In this document: in pieces, positions 26,179 through 34,295 of the stretch
How the letters are laid out: each line of letters starts with the position of its first letter
Numbering within the stretch: position 1 is the first letter of the stretch
Source: Ornithinibacillus contaminans
Lineage (GTDB): Bacteria > Bacillota > Bacilli > Bacillales > Amphibacillaceae
Length of the DNA: 43,063 nucleotides
Direction of reading: 5' to 3'
NCBI RefSeq assembly: GCF_001038425.2
Contig: NZ_LDPV02000001.1
Span: 1 to 43,063 of the forward strand
Notes under the pieces: model-generated
The model's input: only the letters and a program-made list of their open reading frames with translations
The model's database searches: none
What the model was told of the DNA's origin: nothing
Translations under genes and position numbers: made by a program

Positions 26179-26247
26179 ATGAGAGAACTTAATCAAACTA
26201 CAGTAAAACAGAATACAGGTATTAAAATGGAGGAACGTTCGGCGTAA
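26179..26247 (+). CDS. Putative 22-residue leader peptide 1 upstream of rsgA
   Basis: An ATG with AAAGGAG 9 bases upstream opens 22 codons beginning MRELNQ and ending EERSA, then TAA. The site is as good as those of real genes nearby. A -10-like TATAAT (26135-26140) lies 38 bases upstream. Codons 17-19 contain GGAGGA, one arm of a hairpin with TCCTCC at 26259-26264. Its stop overlaps the next ATG (TAATG). Function as a leader is inferred from position and RNA pairing. Confidence 0.5.
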   Translation: MRELNQTTVKQNTGIKMEERSA

Positions 26248-26279
26248 TGAGTGACGTATCCTCCTTAAAATCAGGAGGA
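26229..26279 (+). promoter_or_regulatory. Mutually exclusive hairpins controlling the rsgA ribosome site
   Basis: Three segments compete: GGAGGA at 26229-26234 (inside leader 1), TCCTCCT at 26259-26265, and AGGAGGA at 26273-26279, which is the rsgA Shine-Dalgarno sequence. Segment 2 can pair with segment 1 (extended by ACG with CGT and one bulged base) or hide segment 3 in a 7-bp stem with a 7-base loop. This is the layout of a translational attenuator. Confidence 0.55.
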
Positions 26280-26285
26280 AATTAA
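26247..26285 (+). CDS. Putative 12-residue leader peptide 2 upstream of rsgA
   Basis: An ATG overlapping the stop of leader 1 (TAATG) opens 12 codons (MSDVSSLKSGGN) whose TAA is directly followed by the TTG start of rsgA. GGAGGA lies 12 bases before the ATG, so initiation could be direct or by termination-reinitiation. Translation through it would open both arms of the second hairpin. It shares the rsgA frame, separated only by the stop codon. Confidence 0.4.
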   Translation: MSDVSSLKSGGN

Positions 26286-27338
26286 TTGCAAAATTTAGAA
26301 ACACTAGGTTGGGAAAAAGCAGAAGACCAAAATGAAGAACAACTAGCACGTGTTTTCACCGTGCAAAAAAATAGTTATCGTATCTCAGATGGGGAAACAG
26401 ATTATCTAGCTCATCTGAGTGGGAAATTTTTAAATGAAGCTGCGGGTACGTTAGATTTCCCGGCGGTAGGTGACTGGGTAAAAGTACAGAAACTACCAGC
26501 AGAAAAGAAAGCAGTAATTCACCAAGTATTACCACGAAAAAGTAAATTTGTCCGTCAAGCAGCGGGTTTAGTTACAGAAGCACAAATTGTAGCTGCGAAT
26601 ATCGATAGCGTTTTTATCGTTAATTCATTAAATCACGATTTAAATGAACGAAGAATTGAACGCTATGTCTTATTGGCTTATGAGAGCGGTGCAACACCTA
26701 TCGTATTACTTACGAAGAAGGATCAAGTGTCCGAGGAAGAGGTAGAAGCTGCTATTGCTCGGGTAAGTGAGGTTGCGATTGGAGTTACGATTATTGCCAT
26801 TAGCAGTCTTACTGGTGACGGGATGGAAGAGCTTCTTCGTTATTTACCGCCTCGTAAAACGGCTGCATTACTCGGTTCATCTGGGGTTGGAAAATCAACC
26901 TTAATTAATTCCTTATTCGATGAAGAGATTCAAGAAACAAAGGGAATTCGTGAAGATGACAGTAAAGGGCGTCATACAACGACACATCGGGAAATGTTCG
27001 TATTACCGAATGGGGCATTGCTGATTGACACGCCCGGTATGCGTGAAATAAAGCTTTGGGATGGGGAAGCTGCGATGGAGACGACATTCCAAGATATTGA
27101 GTCATTGATTGATGAATGTAGATTCTCCGATTGTAAGCATAAAACAGAACCTGGATGCCGTGTGCAGGAAGCAATCGAAAAGGGCGAATTAACCGAGGAA
27201 CGTTATCAAAGCTATTTGAAGCTACAGAGGGAGCTTGCATTTGAAAAACGCAAGCAGGATATGAAAGCAAAGCTAGAAGATAAGAATAAATGGAAAAAGA
27301 TTAGCAAATACCAAAAAGAAAACTATAAGCATAGATAA
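26286..27338 (+). CDS. rsgA: Ribosome small-subunit-dependent GTPase A, long-type paralogue
   Basis: A 350-residue circularly permuted GTPase: an OB-fold (about 30-90, with VGDWVKV), the G domain with order G4-G5-G1-G2-G3 (LLTKKDQ, AISSLTGDG, GSSGVGKST, the TTTHRE switch, DTPGMRE), and a C-terminal zinc knuckle (CRFSDCKHKTEPGCRVQEAI) with the Cys/His ligands intact. A Lys-rich tail of about 50 residues follows. RsgA acts in late 30S maturation and binds (p)ppGpp. B. subtilis CpgA/YloQ has 298 residues; this longer form, not next to prkC, is probably a second copy. It starts with TTG behind AGGAGGA. Confidence 0.92.
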   Translation: MQNLETLGWEKAEDQNEEQLARVFTVQKNSYRISDGETDYLAHLSGKFLNEAAGTLDFPAVGDWVKVQKLPAEKKAVIHQVLPRKSKFVRQAAGLVTEAQIVAANIDSVFIVNSLNHDLNERRIERYVLLAYESGATPIVLLTKKDQVSEEEVEAAIARVSEVAIGVTIIAISSLTGDGMEELLRYLPPRKTAALLGSSGVGKSTLINSLFDEEIQETKGIREDDSKGRHTTTHREMFVLPNGALLIDTPGMREIKLWDGEAAMETTFQDIESLIDECRFSDCKHKTEPGCRVQEAIEKGELTEERYQSYLKLQRELAFEKRKQDMKAKLEDKNKWKKISKYQKENYKHR

Positions 27339-27345
27339 AATAAAG

Positions 27346-27377
27346 AGGGATAGTCCAATTAGTTGGAGTATCCCTTT
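27346..27377. terminator. Terminator between rsgA and the convergent HD hydrolase gene
   Basis: AGGGATA (27346-27352) and TATCCCT (27369-27375) with an inner CCAA/TTGG pairing form an interrupted stem with A and T flanks; it lies between two converging stops. Confidence 0.7.
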
Positions 27378-27379
27378 GT

Positions 27380-27919
27380 TCATCTAAAAACACGTTTTAC
27401 AGCTTCTTCATATTCTAGAAAATAAGAAGGTATTTCATGATCCGCTAGTCCAATACGCATATTCTGAACTAATGATTCGTTATACCATTTTTGCTCGTCC
27501 ACACCTGCGTTAAACTTCTCCCAAACCGCATTGCCTTGTTCGTTAAGATCCTTTTCCAGTCCTAATAAATTATCGAGTTTATCCGCTATAATCAAGTATT
27601 TGACTTCCTTGTTAGCGTGTTTAATAGTATCAATCGTATGTTGTTTCCGTTCTCTCCATGATTTTGATTTGTCCTCCGTGTGTGCAGCTACTAGGGCAGC
27701 AACTTTCTTTCCAAACAGTTTTTCAATATCCTCAATCTCATAAATAGTATCTTCGACGACGTCGTGCAAGTATCCAGCACAAACCAATTCCTCGGAGAAT
27801 CCCTCCTGCTCGAGGCGCTCAGCAACGCGAATTGGGTGTGTGATATAGGCTGCGTCTGAGTTCTTTCGTGTTTGTCCAGCATGTGCCTTGGTGGCGAATT
27901 GCTTTGCCTTTTCTTTCAA
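27380..27919 (-). CDS. HD-domain hydrolase, RSH/Mesh1-like (possible small alarmone hydrolase)
   Basis: A 179-residue HD-fold protein. The N-terminal KQFATKAHAGQTRKNSDAAY, then ITHPIRVAERL, and AGYLHDVVEDT give the His, His-Asp and Glu-Asp metal ligands of the ppGpp-hydrolase domain of Rel/SpoT. Residues ADKLDNLLGLEKDL supply the downstream Asp and Asn. No synthetase or regulatory domain follows, so it resembles Mesh1-type single-domain hydrolases. Hydrolysis of (p)ppGpp is plausible, but other nucleotides are possible. It starts with TTG behind AAGGAG. It is convergent with rsgA, whose product binds (p)ppGpp. Confidence 0.82.
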   Translation of the reverse strand: MKEKAKQFATKAHAGQTRKNSDAAYITHPIRVAERLEQEGFSEELVCAGYLHDVVEDTIYEIEDIEKLFGKKVAALVAAHTEDKSKSWRERKQHTIDTIKHANKEVKYLIIADKLDNLLGLEKDLNEQGNAVWEKFNAGVDEQKWYNESLVQNMRIGLADHEIPSYFLEYEEAVKRVFR

Positions 27920-28029
27920 ATGAATATCTCCTTTCCATTTACCGTAATATTATTATAACGAAGATGGACTAGATTAAAATAATAAGGTATGGTTGGTGTA
28001 ACATTTTATAAGGTAGAGGGGGAAGTGTT

Positions 28030-28563
28030 TTGCTAGCTTGGTTAATAGTTGCCTGTGAAGTAGGCTTTTGGCTGTTTGTTCTAGCTGGTCTTATTTCGAG
28101 GTATGTATTTAAACAGAAGCGGTTGAGTAATGTGTTACTTATTTGTACACCGATTGTTGATTTGGTATTGCTGGTTGCAACCGTCATAGATTTGAATCAA
28201 GGTTCTGTTGCCAGTACAGTTCATGGCGTTGCGGCAGTCTATATAGGTGTTAGTGTGGCATTTGGACATCAAATGATTCAGTGGGCGGATAAGCAATTTG
28301 CTTATCGTTTTGCTGGTGGCGCAAAACCACCGCGCAAGAAAAAATTTGGGAAAGAATATGCGAGGCAAGAACGAGCAGGTTGGTACCGACACTTACTAGC
28401 ATGGGCAATCGGATGTGTGCTCTTGTTTGGTATTATCTTATATATAAACAACGAAGCACAAACAGAGGCGTTGCTCGGGACGATTCGGATTTGGTCACTT
28501 GTACTGGCGATTGATTTTATCATTGCGTTTAGCTACACTTTTTTTCCTAAAAAAGAGAGTTAG
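28030..28563 (+). CDS. YmcC-like integral membrane protein, unknown function
   Basis: A 177-residue protein with five hydrophobic segments: residues about 3-23, 34-54, 64-82, 119-141 and 149-170. A basic cytoplasmic loop between segments 3 and 4 (FAGGAKPPRKKKFGKEYARQER) is its most distinctive part. It resembles B. subtilis YmcC in length and overall layout by memory, not by search. It starts with TTG behind a GAGGGGGAAG site. It stands 102 bases before fni on the same strand without a clear terminator, so the two may share a transcript. Confidence 0.72.
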   Translation: MLAWLIVACEVGFWLFVLAGLISRYVFKQKRLSNVLLICTPIVDLVLLVATVIDLNQGSVASTVHGVAAVYIGVSVAFGHQMIQWADKQFAYRFAGGAKPPRKKKFGKEYARQERAGWYRHLLAWAIGCVLLFGIILYINNEAQTEALLGTIRIWSLVLAIDFIIAFSYTFFPKKES

Positions 28564-28665
28564 ATGCATGGGATAGTGTGAGGTGTGTTTCCTTGCACAT
28601 TGCTTTCCATCGAGTTGAAAAACAAGTACACTAAAGGGGACATATTGTGGATTGGAAGTGTGAAC

Positions 28666-29724
28666 ATGACAGAACAAGGAATTAATAAACGTAAAACAGA
28701 ACATATTCGCTTGTGCTTAACCGATCAAGTGGAAGGTGTTAATAAATCGACTGGACTAGAGGGAATTTCCTTTATACATAATGCGTTACCAGAAATTAAT
28801 TTTAACGATATATCGATTGAAACTAGCTTCTTGAATAAGTCACTCGGGGCGCCATTCTTGGTGAGCTCGATGACAGGTGGCTCAGAGTTAGCAACAGAAA
28901 TCAATCAAAACCTAGCCGTCGCTGCTGAGGAACGGAAATGGGCAATTGCATTAGGATCAACGAGAGCATTGTTAGAAAGTGATAAACACCAAGACTCCTT
29001 CTTAATTCGAAAGCAAGCTCCGACGGTTCCGTTGATTGCTAATCTTGGTGCGGTACAGCTGAATTACGGGTACGGCGCAGAAGAAGCGCAGCGTATTGTC
29101 GATATGACTGAAGCAGATGCACTTTATCTGCATTTGAATACACTTCAGGAAGTTATTCAAGATGAAGGGGATTTGAACTTCGATACGTTACTTCCGAAAA
29201 TCGAAGCGGTTTGTAAAGCTTTATCCGTACCTGTTGGTGTGAAAGAAGTTGGCTTTGGAATCGATGGAACAGTGGCGAAACAGTTAGCGGATGTTGGTAT
29301 TTCCTTCATTGACGTGGCAGGTGCCGGTGGAACTTCCTGGAGTCAGGTTGAAAAGTTACGATCAAAGGATCCATTACGAAAAGCGGCAGCAGAGGCATTT
29401 AATAATTGGGGAATACCGACGAAGGATTGTATTGTATCTGTTCGCAGTAAATTAGAAGATTCCCCGCTTGTTGCAAGTGGCGGAATGAAAACAGGTCTTG
29501 ATGCAGCGAAAGCATTAACGATTGGCGCCGATGTTATTGGATTTGCGAGATCATTGCTCCAAGCAGCAACAGAATCTGTGGAAGCGGTCTTACAAGTAAT
29601 GGAACAAATCGAATTCGAATTGAAAATTACCATGTTTGGTATTGGGGCAAAGGATTTAACGGAATTAAAAAATACGAATCGCGTTTCGATTATGGGGCGA
29701 TCACTATTAGATGAACAAGGCTAA
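28666..29724 (+). CDS. fni: Isopentenyl-diphosphate delta-isomerase, type II (FMN-dependent)
   Basis: Interconverts isopentenyl and dimethylallyl diphosphate for isoprenoid, quinone and undecaprenol synthesis. The 352-residue reading from the ATG at 28666 (GGAAGTG 5 bases upstream) matches the family; a TTG at 28645 with AAGGGG is an alternative. Motifs: NKRKTEHIRLCL at the N-terminus, FLVSSMTGGSE (FMN loop), ALGSTRALLE, PLIANLGAVQLNYG, LYLHLNTLQEVIQDEGD, VGVKEVGFGID, DVAGAGGTSW and VASGGMKTGLDAAKAL. All are in order and intact. It ends within its own terminator stem. Confidence 0.94.
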   Translation: MTEQGINKRKTEHIRLCLTDQVEGVNKSTGLEGISFIHNALPEINFNDISIETSFLNKSLGAPFLVSSMTGGSELATEINQNLAVAAEERKWAIALGSTRALLESDKHQDSFLIRKQAPTVPLIANLGAVQLNYGYGAEEAQRIVDMTEADALYLHLNTLQEVIQDEGDLNFDTLLPKIEAVCKALSVPVGVKEVGFGIDGTVAKQLADVGISFIDVAGAGGTSWSQVEKLRSKDPLRKAAAEAFNNWGIPTKDCIVSVRSKLEDSPLVASGGMKTGLDAAKALTIGADVIGFARSLLQAATESVEAVLQVMEQIEFELKITMFGIGAKDLTELKNTNRVSIMGRSLLDEQG

Positions 29725-29757
29725 AGCAACCAAACGCTTTAGCCTTGTTTCTTTTTG
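29716..29757 (+). terminator. Intrinsic terminator overlapping the fni stop codon
   Basis: CAAGGCTAAAGC (29716-29727) and GCTTTAGCCTTG (29736-29747) form a perfect 12-bp stem with an 8-base loop and T-rich tail. The fni TAA lies inside the left arm. Confidence 0.87.
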
Positions 29758-29807
29758 GCATGAATAATCCGCTCTTTCAAATACTAAGGATAAAAAGGAG
29801 GTTGACG

Positions 29808-30650
29808 ATGAATAAAGGTATGCATGAAGGTAGTGATATGAAATTTATACCGATGACGTCAATCAAAAGTACAGTTGGAGAAGCTGTAACAGCGGATGTC
29901 TATTATTATACGAATCAACTTGTAAATGTAATTTTTATCGGTGAACCAGCATCCGAATACTGGTATTTAGTTGATGCAGGCATGCCAAAATCTGCTGAGG
30001 AAATCTGGCGGGTGGCAGAGGAACGCTATGGTGTTGGTGCTAAACCAAAGGCAATTTTATTAACCCATGGTCATTTTGATCATGTTGGCGGGTTAGTTGA
30101 TTTACTTGGGAAATGGGATGTTCCGGTATATGCGCATGAAGCGGAATTTCCGTATCTTACCGGCAAGCAAAGCTATCCCGAACCCGACAGCACGGTGGAG
30201 GGCGGGTTGCTGGCGAAAATTTCTGCGATATATCCCAATGAACCGATTACTATTGGTTCACAGTTGAAAGCCCTACCTAATGATCATCGCATTCCAGGCA
30301 TGACTGACTGGGAGTGGATTCATACTCCAGGGCATAGTCCTGGGCACGTATCGTTTTATCGTTCGATCGATGGATTGTTAATTTCTGGGGATGCCTGTAT
30401 CACCGTGAGACAGGATTCCTTCTATCAAGTATTATTACAAAAGGCAGAGGTGAACGGCCCTCCTAGATATTTCACAACGGATTGGGAGGCAGCGAAACAA
30501 TCTGTAGCGACGATACATGCCCTGCATCCTAACATAATGATTCCGGGGCATGGGGTTTCCTTATCGGGAAATATATTACAAGAAGGGCTCACCTTTTTAG
30601 TAGACAACTTTGACGATATGGCCGTACCTGATTACGGGAAATATAGCTAA
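29808..30650 (+). CDS. MBL-fold metallo-hydrolase
   Basis: A 280-residue metallo-beta-lactamase-fold protein. The binuclear metal site is HGHFDH (HxHxDH), followed by HTPGHSPGHVSFY, SGDACITV (bridging Asp), and PGHGVSLSG (final His). The N-terminal beta strands include VNVIFIG and WYLVDAGMP. Such proteins range from glyoxalase II to lactonases; the substrate is unknown. I chose the ATG at 29808 because AAGGAGG lies 6 bases upstream; upstream in-frame codons lie within the preceding terminator region. Confidence 0.88.
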   Translation: MNKGMHEGSDMKFIPMTSIKSTVGEAVTADVYYYTNQLVNVIFIGEPASEYWYLVDAGMPKSAEEIWRVAEERYGVGAKPKAILLTHGHFDHVGGLVDLLGKWDVPVYAHEAEFPYLTGKQSYPEPDSTVEGGLLAKISAIYPNEPITIGSQLKALPNDHRIPGMTDWEWIHTPGHSPGHVSFYRSIDGLLISGDACITVRQDSFYQVLLQKAEVNGPPRYFTTDWEAAKQSVATIHALHPNIMIPGHGVSLSGNILQEGLTFLVDNFDDMAVPDYGKYS

Positions 30651-30726
30651 TTCTGTTTAAGCACATAACTAACTGCCGTATTCGTAGGTATGCTAAAATA
30701 TTCTTAAATAAAGTGAGGTGCAGTCT

Positions 30727-31446
30727 ATGAAAGTTGAAGTATGGTCTGATTTTGTCTGTCCTTTTTGTTATATTGGAAAACGCAGATTTGAATTAGCATT
30801 GCAAGCATTCGATCATAAAGATAATGTGAAAATAGAATTTAAAAGCTATGAGTTAGATCCAAATGCTGAAATAAACCCGAACCAATCTATCCATGAATAT
30901 TTAGCATCTAATAAAGGTATGTCCGTTGAATACGCGAAACAAATGAATGAGAGTGTTGGGAAACAAGCTGCTGAAGTTGGGTTAACTTATAATTTCGATA
31001 CGATGCAGCATACGAATACATTTGATGCGCATCGCGTCTTAAAATACGCAGAAACACAAAATGTAGGCAAAGAGCTAACGGAAAAAATCTTCCGTGCGTA
31101 TTTTACTGATTCCGAATTAATAAGTGATCATGCGACATTAGTGAGATTAGCAACAGATGCAGGTCTCAGTGGCGATGAAGTAGCAGATTTATTAGCAACA
31201 GATCGGTATGCCAACCGCGTAAGAGCAGATGAAGAGATGGCAGGGCAAATTGGTATTCAAGGCGTACCATTCTTTGTCTTCAATGAAAAATACGCCGTGT
31301 CTGGCGCACAACCGAAAGAAGTCTTTGCTGAGGTTTTAGAAAAAGTTTGGGAAGAAGAAAGTGCTAAGCCAACCCTTCAATCGTTAAACCCAAACGATTC
31401 TAAAACATCTTATTGTACGGATGATGGATGCGAAGTTAATGAGTAA
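30727..31446 (+). CDS. DsbA-family thiol oxidoreductase, FrnE-like
   Basis: A 239-residue thioredoxin-fold protein with the FrnE layout: VEVWSDFVCPFCYIGKRRFE carries the CxxC (Cys11-Pro-Phe-Cys14), a long helical insert (HEYLASNKGMSVEYAKQMNE), then HTNTFDAHRVLKYAE and the cis-Pro segment IQGVPFFVFNEKYAVSGAQP. There is no signal peptide, so it acts in the cytoplasm. A Cys-rich tail (YCTDDGCEVNE) adds two further cysteines. The ATG at 30727 has GAGGTG 6 bases upstream. The gene has its own terminator. Confidence 0.9.
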   Translation: MKVEVWSDFVCPFCYIGKRRFELALQAFDHKDNVKIEFKSYELDPNAEINPNQSIHEYLASNKGMSVEYAKQMNESVGKQAAEVGLTYNFDTMQHTNTFDAHRVLKYAETQNVGKELTEKIFRAYFTDSELISDHATLVRLATDAGLSGDEVADLLATDRYANRVRADEEMAGQIGIQGVPFFVFNEKYAVSGAQPKEVFAEVLEKVWEEESAKPTLQSLNPNDSKTSYCTDDGCEVNE

Positions 31447-31450
31447 TTGA

Positions 31451-31501
31451 AAAAAAGCTTGTGCCCCGGAATCTATTAGAATCCCGCGCACAGGCTTTTT
31501 T
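31451..31501 (+). terminator. Intrinsic terminator after the FrnE-like gene
   Basis: GCTTGTGC (31457-31464) and GCACAGGC (31488-31495) pair with one GT wobble, an inner GGAAT/ATTCC-like pairing strengthens the stem, and a T run follows. Confidence 0.8.
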
Positions 31502-31548
31502 ACATTCGATTCGTTCAGAAAATGTTGAAAATTGTGTGTGGAATTGTA

Positions 31549-31576
31549 TTGACGGATAAGGCAATTGTGCTATACT
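31549..31576 (+). promoter_or_regulatory. SigmaA-type promoter of the yclNOP genes
   Basis: TTGACG (31549-31554) and TATACT (31571-31576) are separated by 16 bases; transcription would begin near 31583, just before a Fur-type box. Confidence 0.6.
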
Positions 31577-31594
31577 CAATTTAGAAAGTTAATT

Positions 31595-31613
31595 GATAAT
31601 GAATCTCATTCTT
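31595..31613 (+). promoter_or_regulatory. Fur box upstream of yclN
   Basis: The 19 bases GATAATGAATCTCATTCTT match the classical Fur consensus (GATAATGATTATCATTATC) at 14 positions, including GATAATGA and CATT. It lies just downstream of the promoter, where bound Fur would block elongation or initiation under iron-replete conditions. Confidence 0.7.
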
Positions 31614-31652
31614 AGTTGGAGTTCAAAAAAGGTATAGTTAGGATTATATTCT

Positions 31653-32606
31653 ATGAAATTACGATATTTTGTTATTATACTAGCCATATTATCGGTTGCT
31701 TCACTTTTCTTTGGTGTTTCCAATCTAACGCCACTAGATATTTTTCATCTGACCGATGAGCAGGCGCAAATTTTAGTTGTTAGTCGAATTCCAAGGTTAG
31801 TTAGTATTTTAATAGCAGGAATGAGTATGAGTGTTGCCGGACTAATTATGCAGCAGCTCAGTCGTAATAAATTTGTCTCGCCGACAACAGCGGGTACGTT
31901 AGATGCTGCGAGATTAGGAATATTGGTTTCCTTACTTGTGTTTACGGCTGCAAATCCATTACAACGAATCCTGATATCCTTTGCATTCGCGCTAGCTGGT
32001 ACCTTTATCTTTATGAAGGTGCTAGATCGTATTAAGTTTAAGGATGCAATATTTATTCCGTTAGTCGGTCTCATGTTTGGGAATATTATTAGCTCCATCG
32101 CAACGTTTATTGCCTACAAGAATGACTTAATCCAGAATATGTCTTCGTTCATGCAAGGCGATTTTTCCATGATTATGAGTGGAAATTATGAAGCGATTTA
32201 TATTAGTATCCCGATATTAGCGATTGCGTTCTTTTATGCAAACAAGTTTACCATTGCCGGAATGGGTGAGGATTTTTCCAAGAATCTTGGCTTGAATTAC
32301 CGGCAGGTTGTCAATCTTGGGTTAGTCATCGTAGCACTTGTCACAGCATCAGTGGTCTTAACGGTTGGTGTCATTCCGTTTTTAGGCTTGATTATCCCTA
32401 ATATTGTAACCATCTACCAGGGAGACCATTTAAAGAAAACATTACTGCATACTGCCTTACTAGGTGCCATCTTCGTTTTAGCTTGTGATATTATCGGTAG
32501 AACATTGATTTATCCATATGAGATTCCGATTAGCTTGACGGTTGGTGTTATAGGTAGTGCTATTTTCATCTACCTGTTGTTAAGGAGAAAGAAATATGGG
32601 CTATAA
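31653..32606 (+). CDS. yclN: Iron-siderophore ABC transporter permease
   Basis: A 317-residue FecCD-family permease with about nine membrane segments. The N-terminal RIPRLVSILIAGMSMSVAGLIMQQL, followed by FVSPTTAGTLDAARLGILVS, is the family hallmark, and LGLNYRQVVNLGLVIVALVT is the ATPase-contact region. The order permease, permease, ATPase, binding protein and the lengths match B. subtilis yclNOPQ (petrobactin uptake), though the siderophore cannot be read from sequence. The ribosome site is weak (TTAGGA). The end overlaps yclO by 11 bases, so expression is coupled. Confidence 0.87.
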   Translation: MKLRYFVIILAILSVASLFFGVSNLTPLDIFHLTDEQAQILVVSRIPRLVSILIAGMSMSVAGLIMQQLSRNKFVSPTTAGTLDAARLGILVSLLVFTAANPLQRILISFAFALAGTFIFMKVLDRIKFKDAIFIPLVGLMFGNIISSIATFIAYKNDLIQNMSSFMQGDFSMIMSGNYEAIYISIPILAIAFFYANKFTIAGMGEDFSKNLGLNYRQVVNLGLVIVALVTASVVLTVGVIPFLGLIIPNIVTIYQGDHLKKTLLHTALLGAIFVLACDIIGRTLIYPYEIPISLTVGVIGSAIFIYLLLRRKKYGL

Positions 32607-33546
32607 GAAAAAAACAATCATTCTCGCCGCAATCGCAGTAGTGTTTACCATGCTATTTTTATTTTATGATTTAAGTGGAAATATTGGCTACATATTGCCA
32701 AGACGAATCATTAAGGTATTGGCAATTATCTTAACAGGTGGAGCCATTGCGTTTTCTACAGTTGTATTTATGACGATTACGAATAATCGAATCTTAACAC
32801 CAAGTGTTCTTGGATTAGATTCGCTCTATCTGTTAATTCAAACCTTCATTGTTTTTGTCTTTGGATCAAATTCTATTGTTATGATGAATAGTAGTATTAA
32901 CTATCTACTATCAATTTGCATGATGATACTATTCTCCTTAGTTCTTTACCGGTTTTTATTTAAGGGTGAGAAGAATAATATCTACTTCCTGCTACTCATC
33001 GGAATGATTTTAGGAACATTTTTCAATAGTTTTACATCGTTTATGGAAGTGCTCATTGATCCGAATGAGTTTATGATTGTGCAAGATAGAAGCTTTGCTA
33101 GTATTAATAATGTTAATAAAGATTTAGTGTACTTATCGATTGGAATTATTGTAATTGTTTTTCTATACTTCATCCGGTTTTACAAGTATTTAGATGTATT
33201 GGCGTTAGGGAAAGACGAATCGGTTAACTTAGGAGTTAGCTATGATTACGTTGTGAAACGATTATTAATAATCGTGTCCATTCTAACGGCGGTTGCTACA
33301 GCATTAGTAGGACCGATGATGTTTTTAGGATTACTAATTGTTAATTTAACCTATGAATTTTTGAAAACATACCGGCATTTTTATATTATTCTAGCAGCGG
33401 TATTTATGAGTATTATCGCGCTAGTTGGTGGACAATTTATAGTCGAAAAAATATTCACCTTCCAAACAACAATCAGTGTGATTATTAACTTTGTCGGTGG
33501 TGTGTACTTCCTATATCTATTGTTAAAGGAGAATCGATCATGGTAG
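32596..33546 (+). CDS. yclO: Iron-siderophore ABC transporter permease
   Basis: A 316-residue FecCD-family permease, the second half of the heterodimeric channel. Segments include GYILPRRIIKVLAIILTGGA (start of the fold), FMTITNNRILTPSVLGLDSLYL (equivalent of the PTTAG segment), LALGKDESVNLGVSYDYVVK (coupling helix) and GPMMFLGLLIVNLTYEFLK. It begins inside yclN with AAGGAG 9 bases before the ATG and overlaps yclP by seven bases. Confidence 0.87.
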   Translation: MGYKKKTIILAAIAVVFTMLFLFYDLSGNIGYILPRRIIKVLAIILTGGAIAFSTVVFMTITNNRILTPSVLGLDSLYLLIQTFIVFVFGSNSIVMMNSSINYLLSICMMILFSLVLYRFLFKGEKNNIYFLLLIGMILGTFFNSFTSFMEVLIDPNEFMIVQDRSFASINNVNKDLVYLSIGIIVIVFLYFIRFYKYLDVLALGKDESVNLGVSYDYVVKRLLIIVSILTAVATALVGPMMFLGLLIVNLTYEFLKTYRHFYIILAAVFMSIIALVGGQFIVEKIFTFQTTISVIINFVGGVYFLYLLLKENRSW

Positions 33547-34295
33547 AGGTAAAGAACCTGTTAAAGACCTATAACCGTAAAAAGGTAGTCGATGATGTTA
33601 CCTTGACAATCGAAAAAGGTACCATGACGTCATTTATCGGTCCAAATGGTGCTGGTAAGAGTACCTTGATCTCTATCATCACCCGGTTAATCACAAAGGA
33701 TGAGGGGAATGTTGAGATTGATGGTCAAGATGTATTAGCGACAAATAGTAATGAGCTAGCCAAGAAAATATCCGTATTGAAGCAGTCGAATTCCATTAAT
33801 CTGAAATTAACTGTTCGAGAGCTCGTTTCGTTTGGACGATTTCCTTATTCACAAGGGAAGCTGACCAAAGAAGATGAAACAAAAATTGACGAAGCAATTG
33901 ACTATATGGAGCTAGGGAGCATGCAGGATAAATTCTTGGATGAACTTAGTGGTGGTCAGCGCCAACGCGCCCATATTGCCATGGTCATCGCCCAAGATAC
34001 CGAGTACATCTTTTTGGATGAACCACTGAACAACTTAGATATGCGTCACTCAACACAAATCATGAAGATATTACGACGATTAGTCGATGAGTTAGGAAAA
34101 ACGATACTAATCGTCATCCATGATATCAACTTTGCATCCTGTTATTCAGACAATATTGTTGCACTTAAGGATGGGAAGATTATGAAACAAGGTCGCACTT
34201 GCGATATTATCGATGCCTGTGTCTTAAAGGAATTATATGACATGGATATTGAAATCCAAGAAGTAGGCGACAAGAGGATTTGTGTTTATTACTAA
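33540..34295 (+). CDS. yclP: Iron-siderophore ABC transporter ATP-binding protein
   Basis: A 251-residue FepC-type ATPase: Walker A GPNGAGKST, LTVRELVSFGRFPYSQG (Q-loop neighbourhood typical of siderophore importers), signature LSGGQRQRAHIAMVIAQD, Walker B YIFLDEPLNNLDM and IVIHDINFA. All sites are intact. AAAGGAG lies 8 bases before the ATG. Length equals that of B. subtilis YclP. The binding protein gene is not immediately downstream but follows a 367-base gap. Confidence 0.89.
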   Translation: MVEVKNLLKTYNRKKVVDDVTLTIEKGTMTSFIGPNGAGKSTLISIITRLITKDEGNVEIDGQDVLATNSNELAKKISVLKQSNSINLKLTVRELVSFGRFPYSQGKLTKEDETKIDEAIDYMELGSMQDKFLDELSGGQRQRAHIAMVIAQDTEYIFLDEPLNNLDMRHSTQIMKILRRLVDELGKTILIVIHDINFASCYSDNIVALKDGKIMKQGRTCDIIDACVLKELYDMDIEIQEVGDKRICVYY

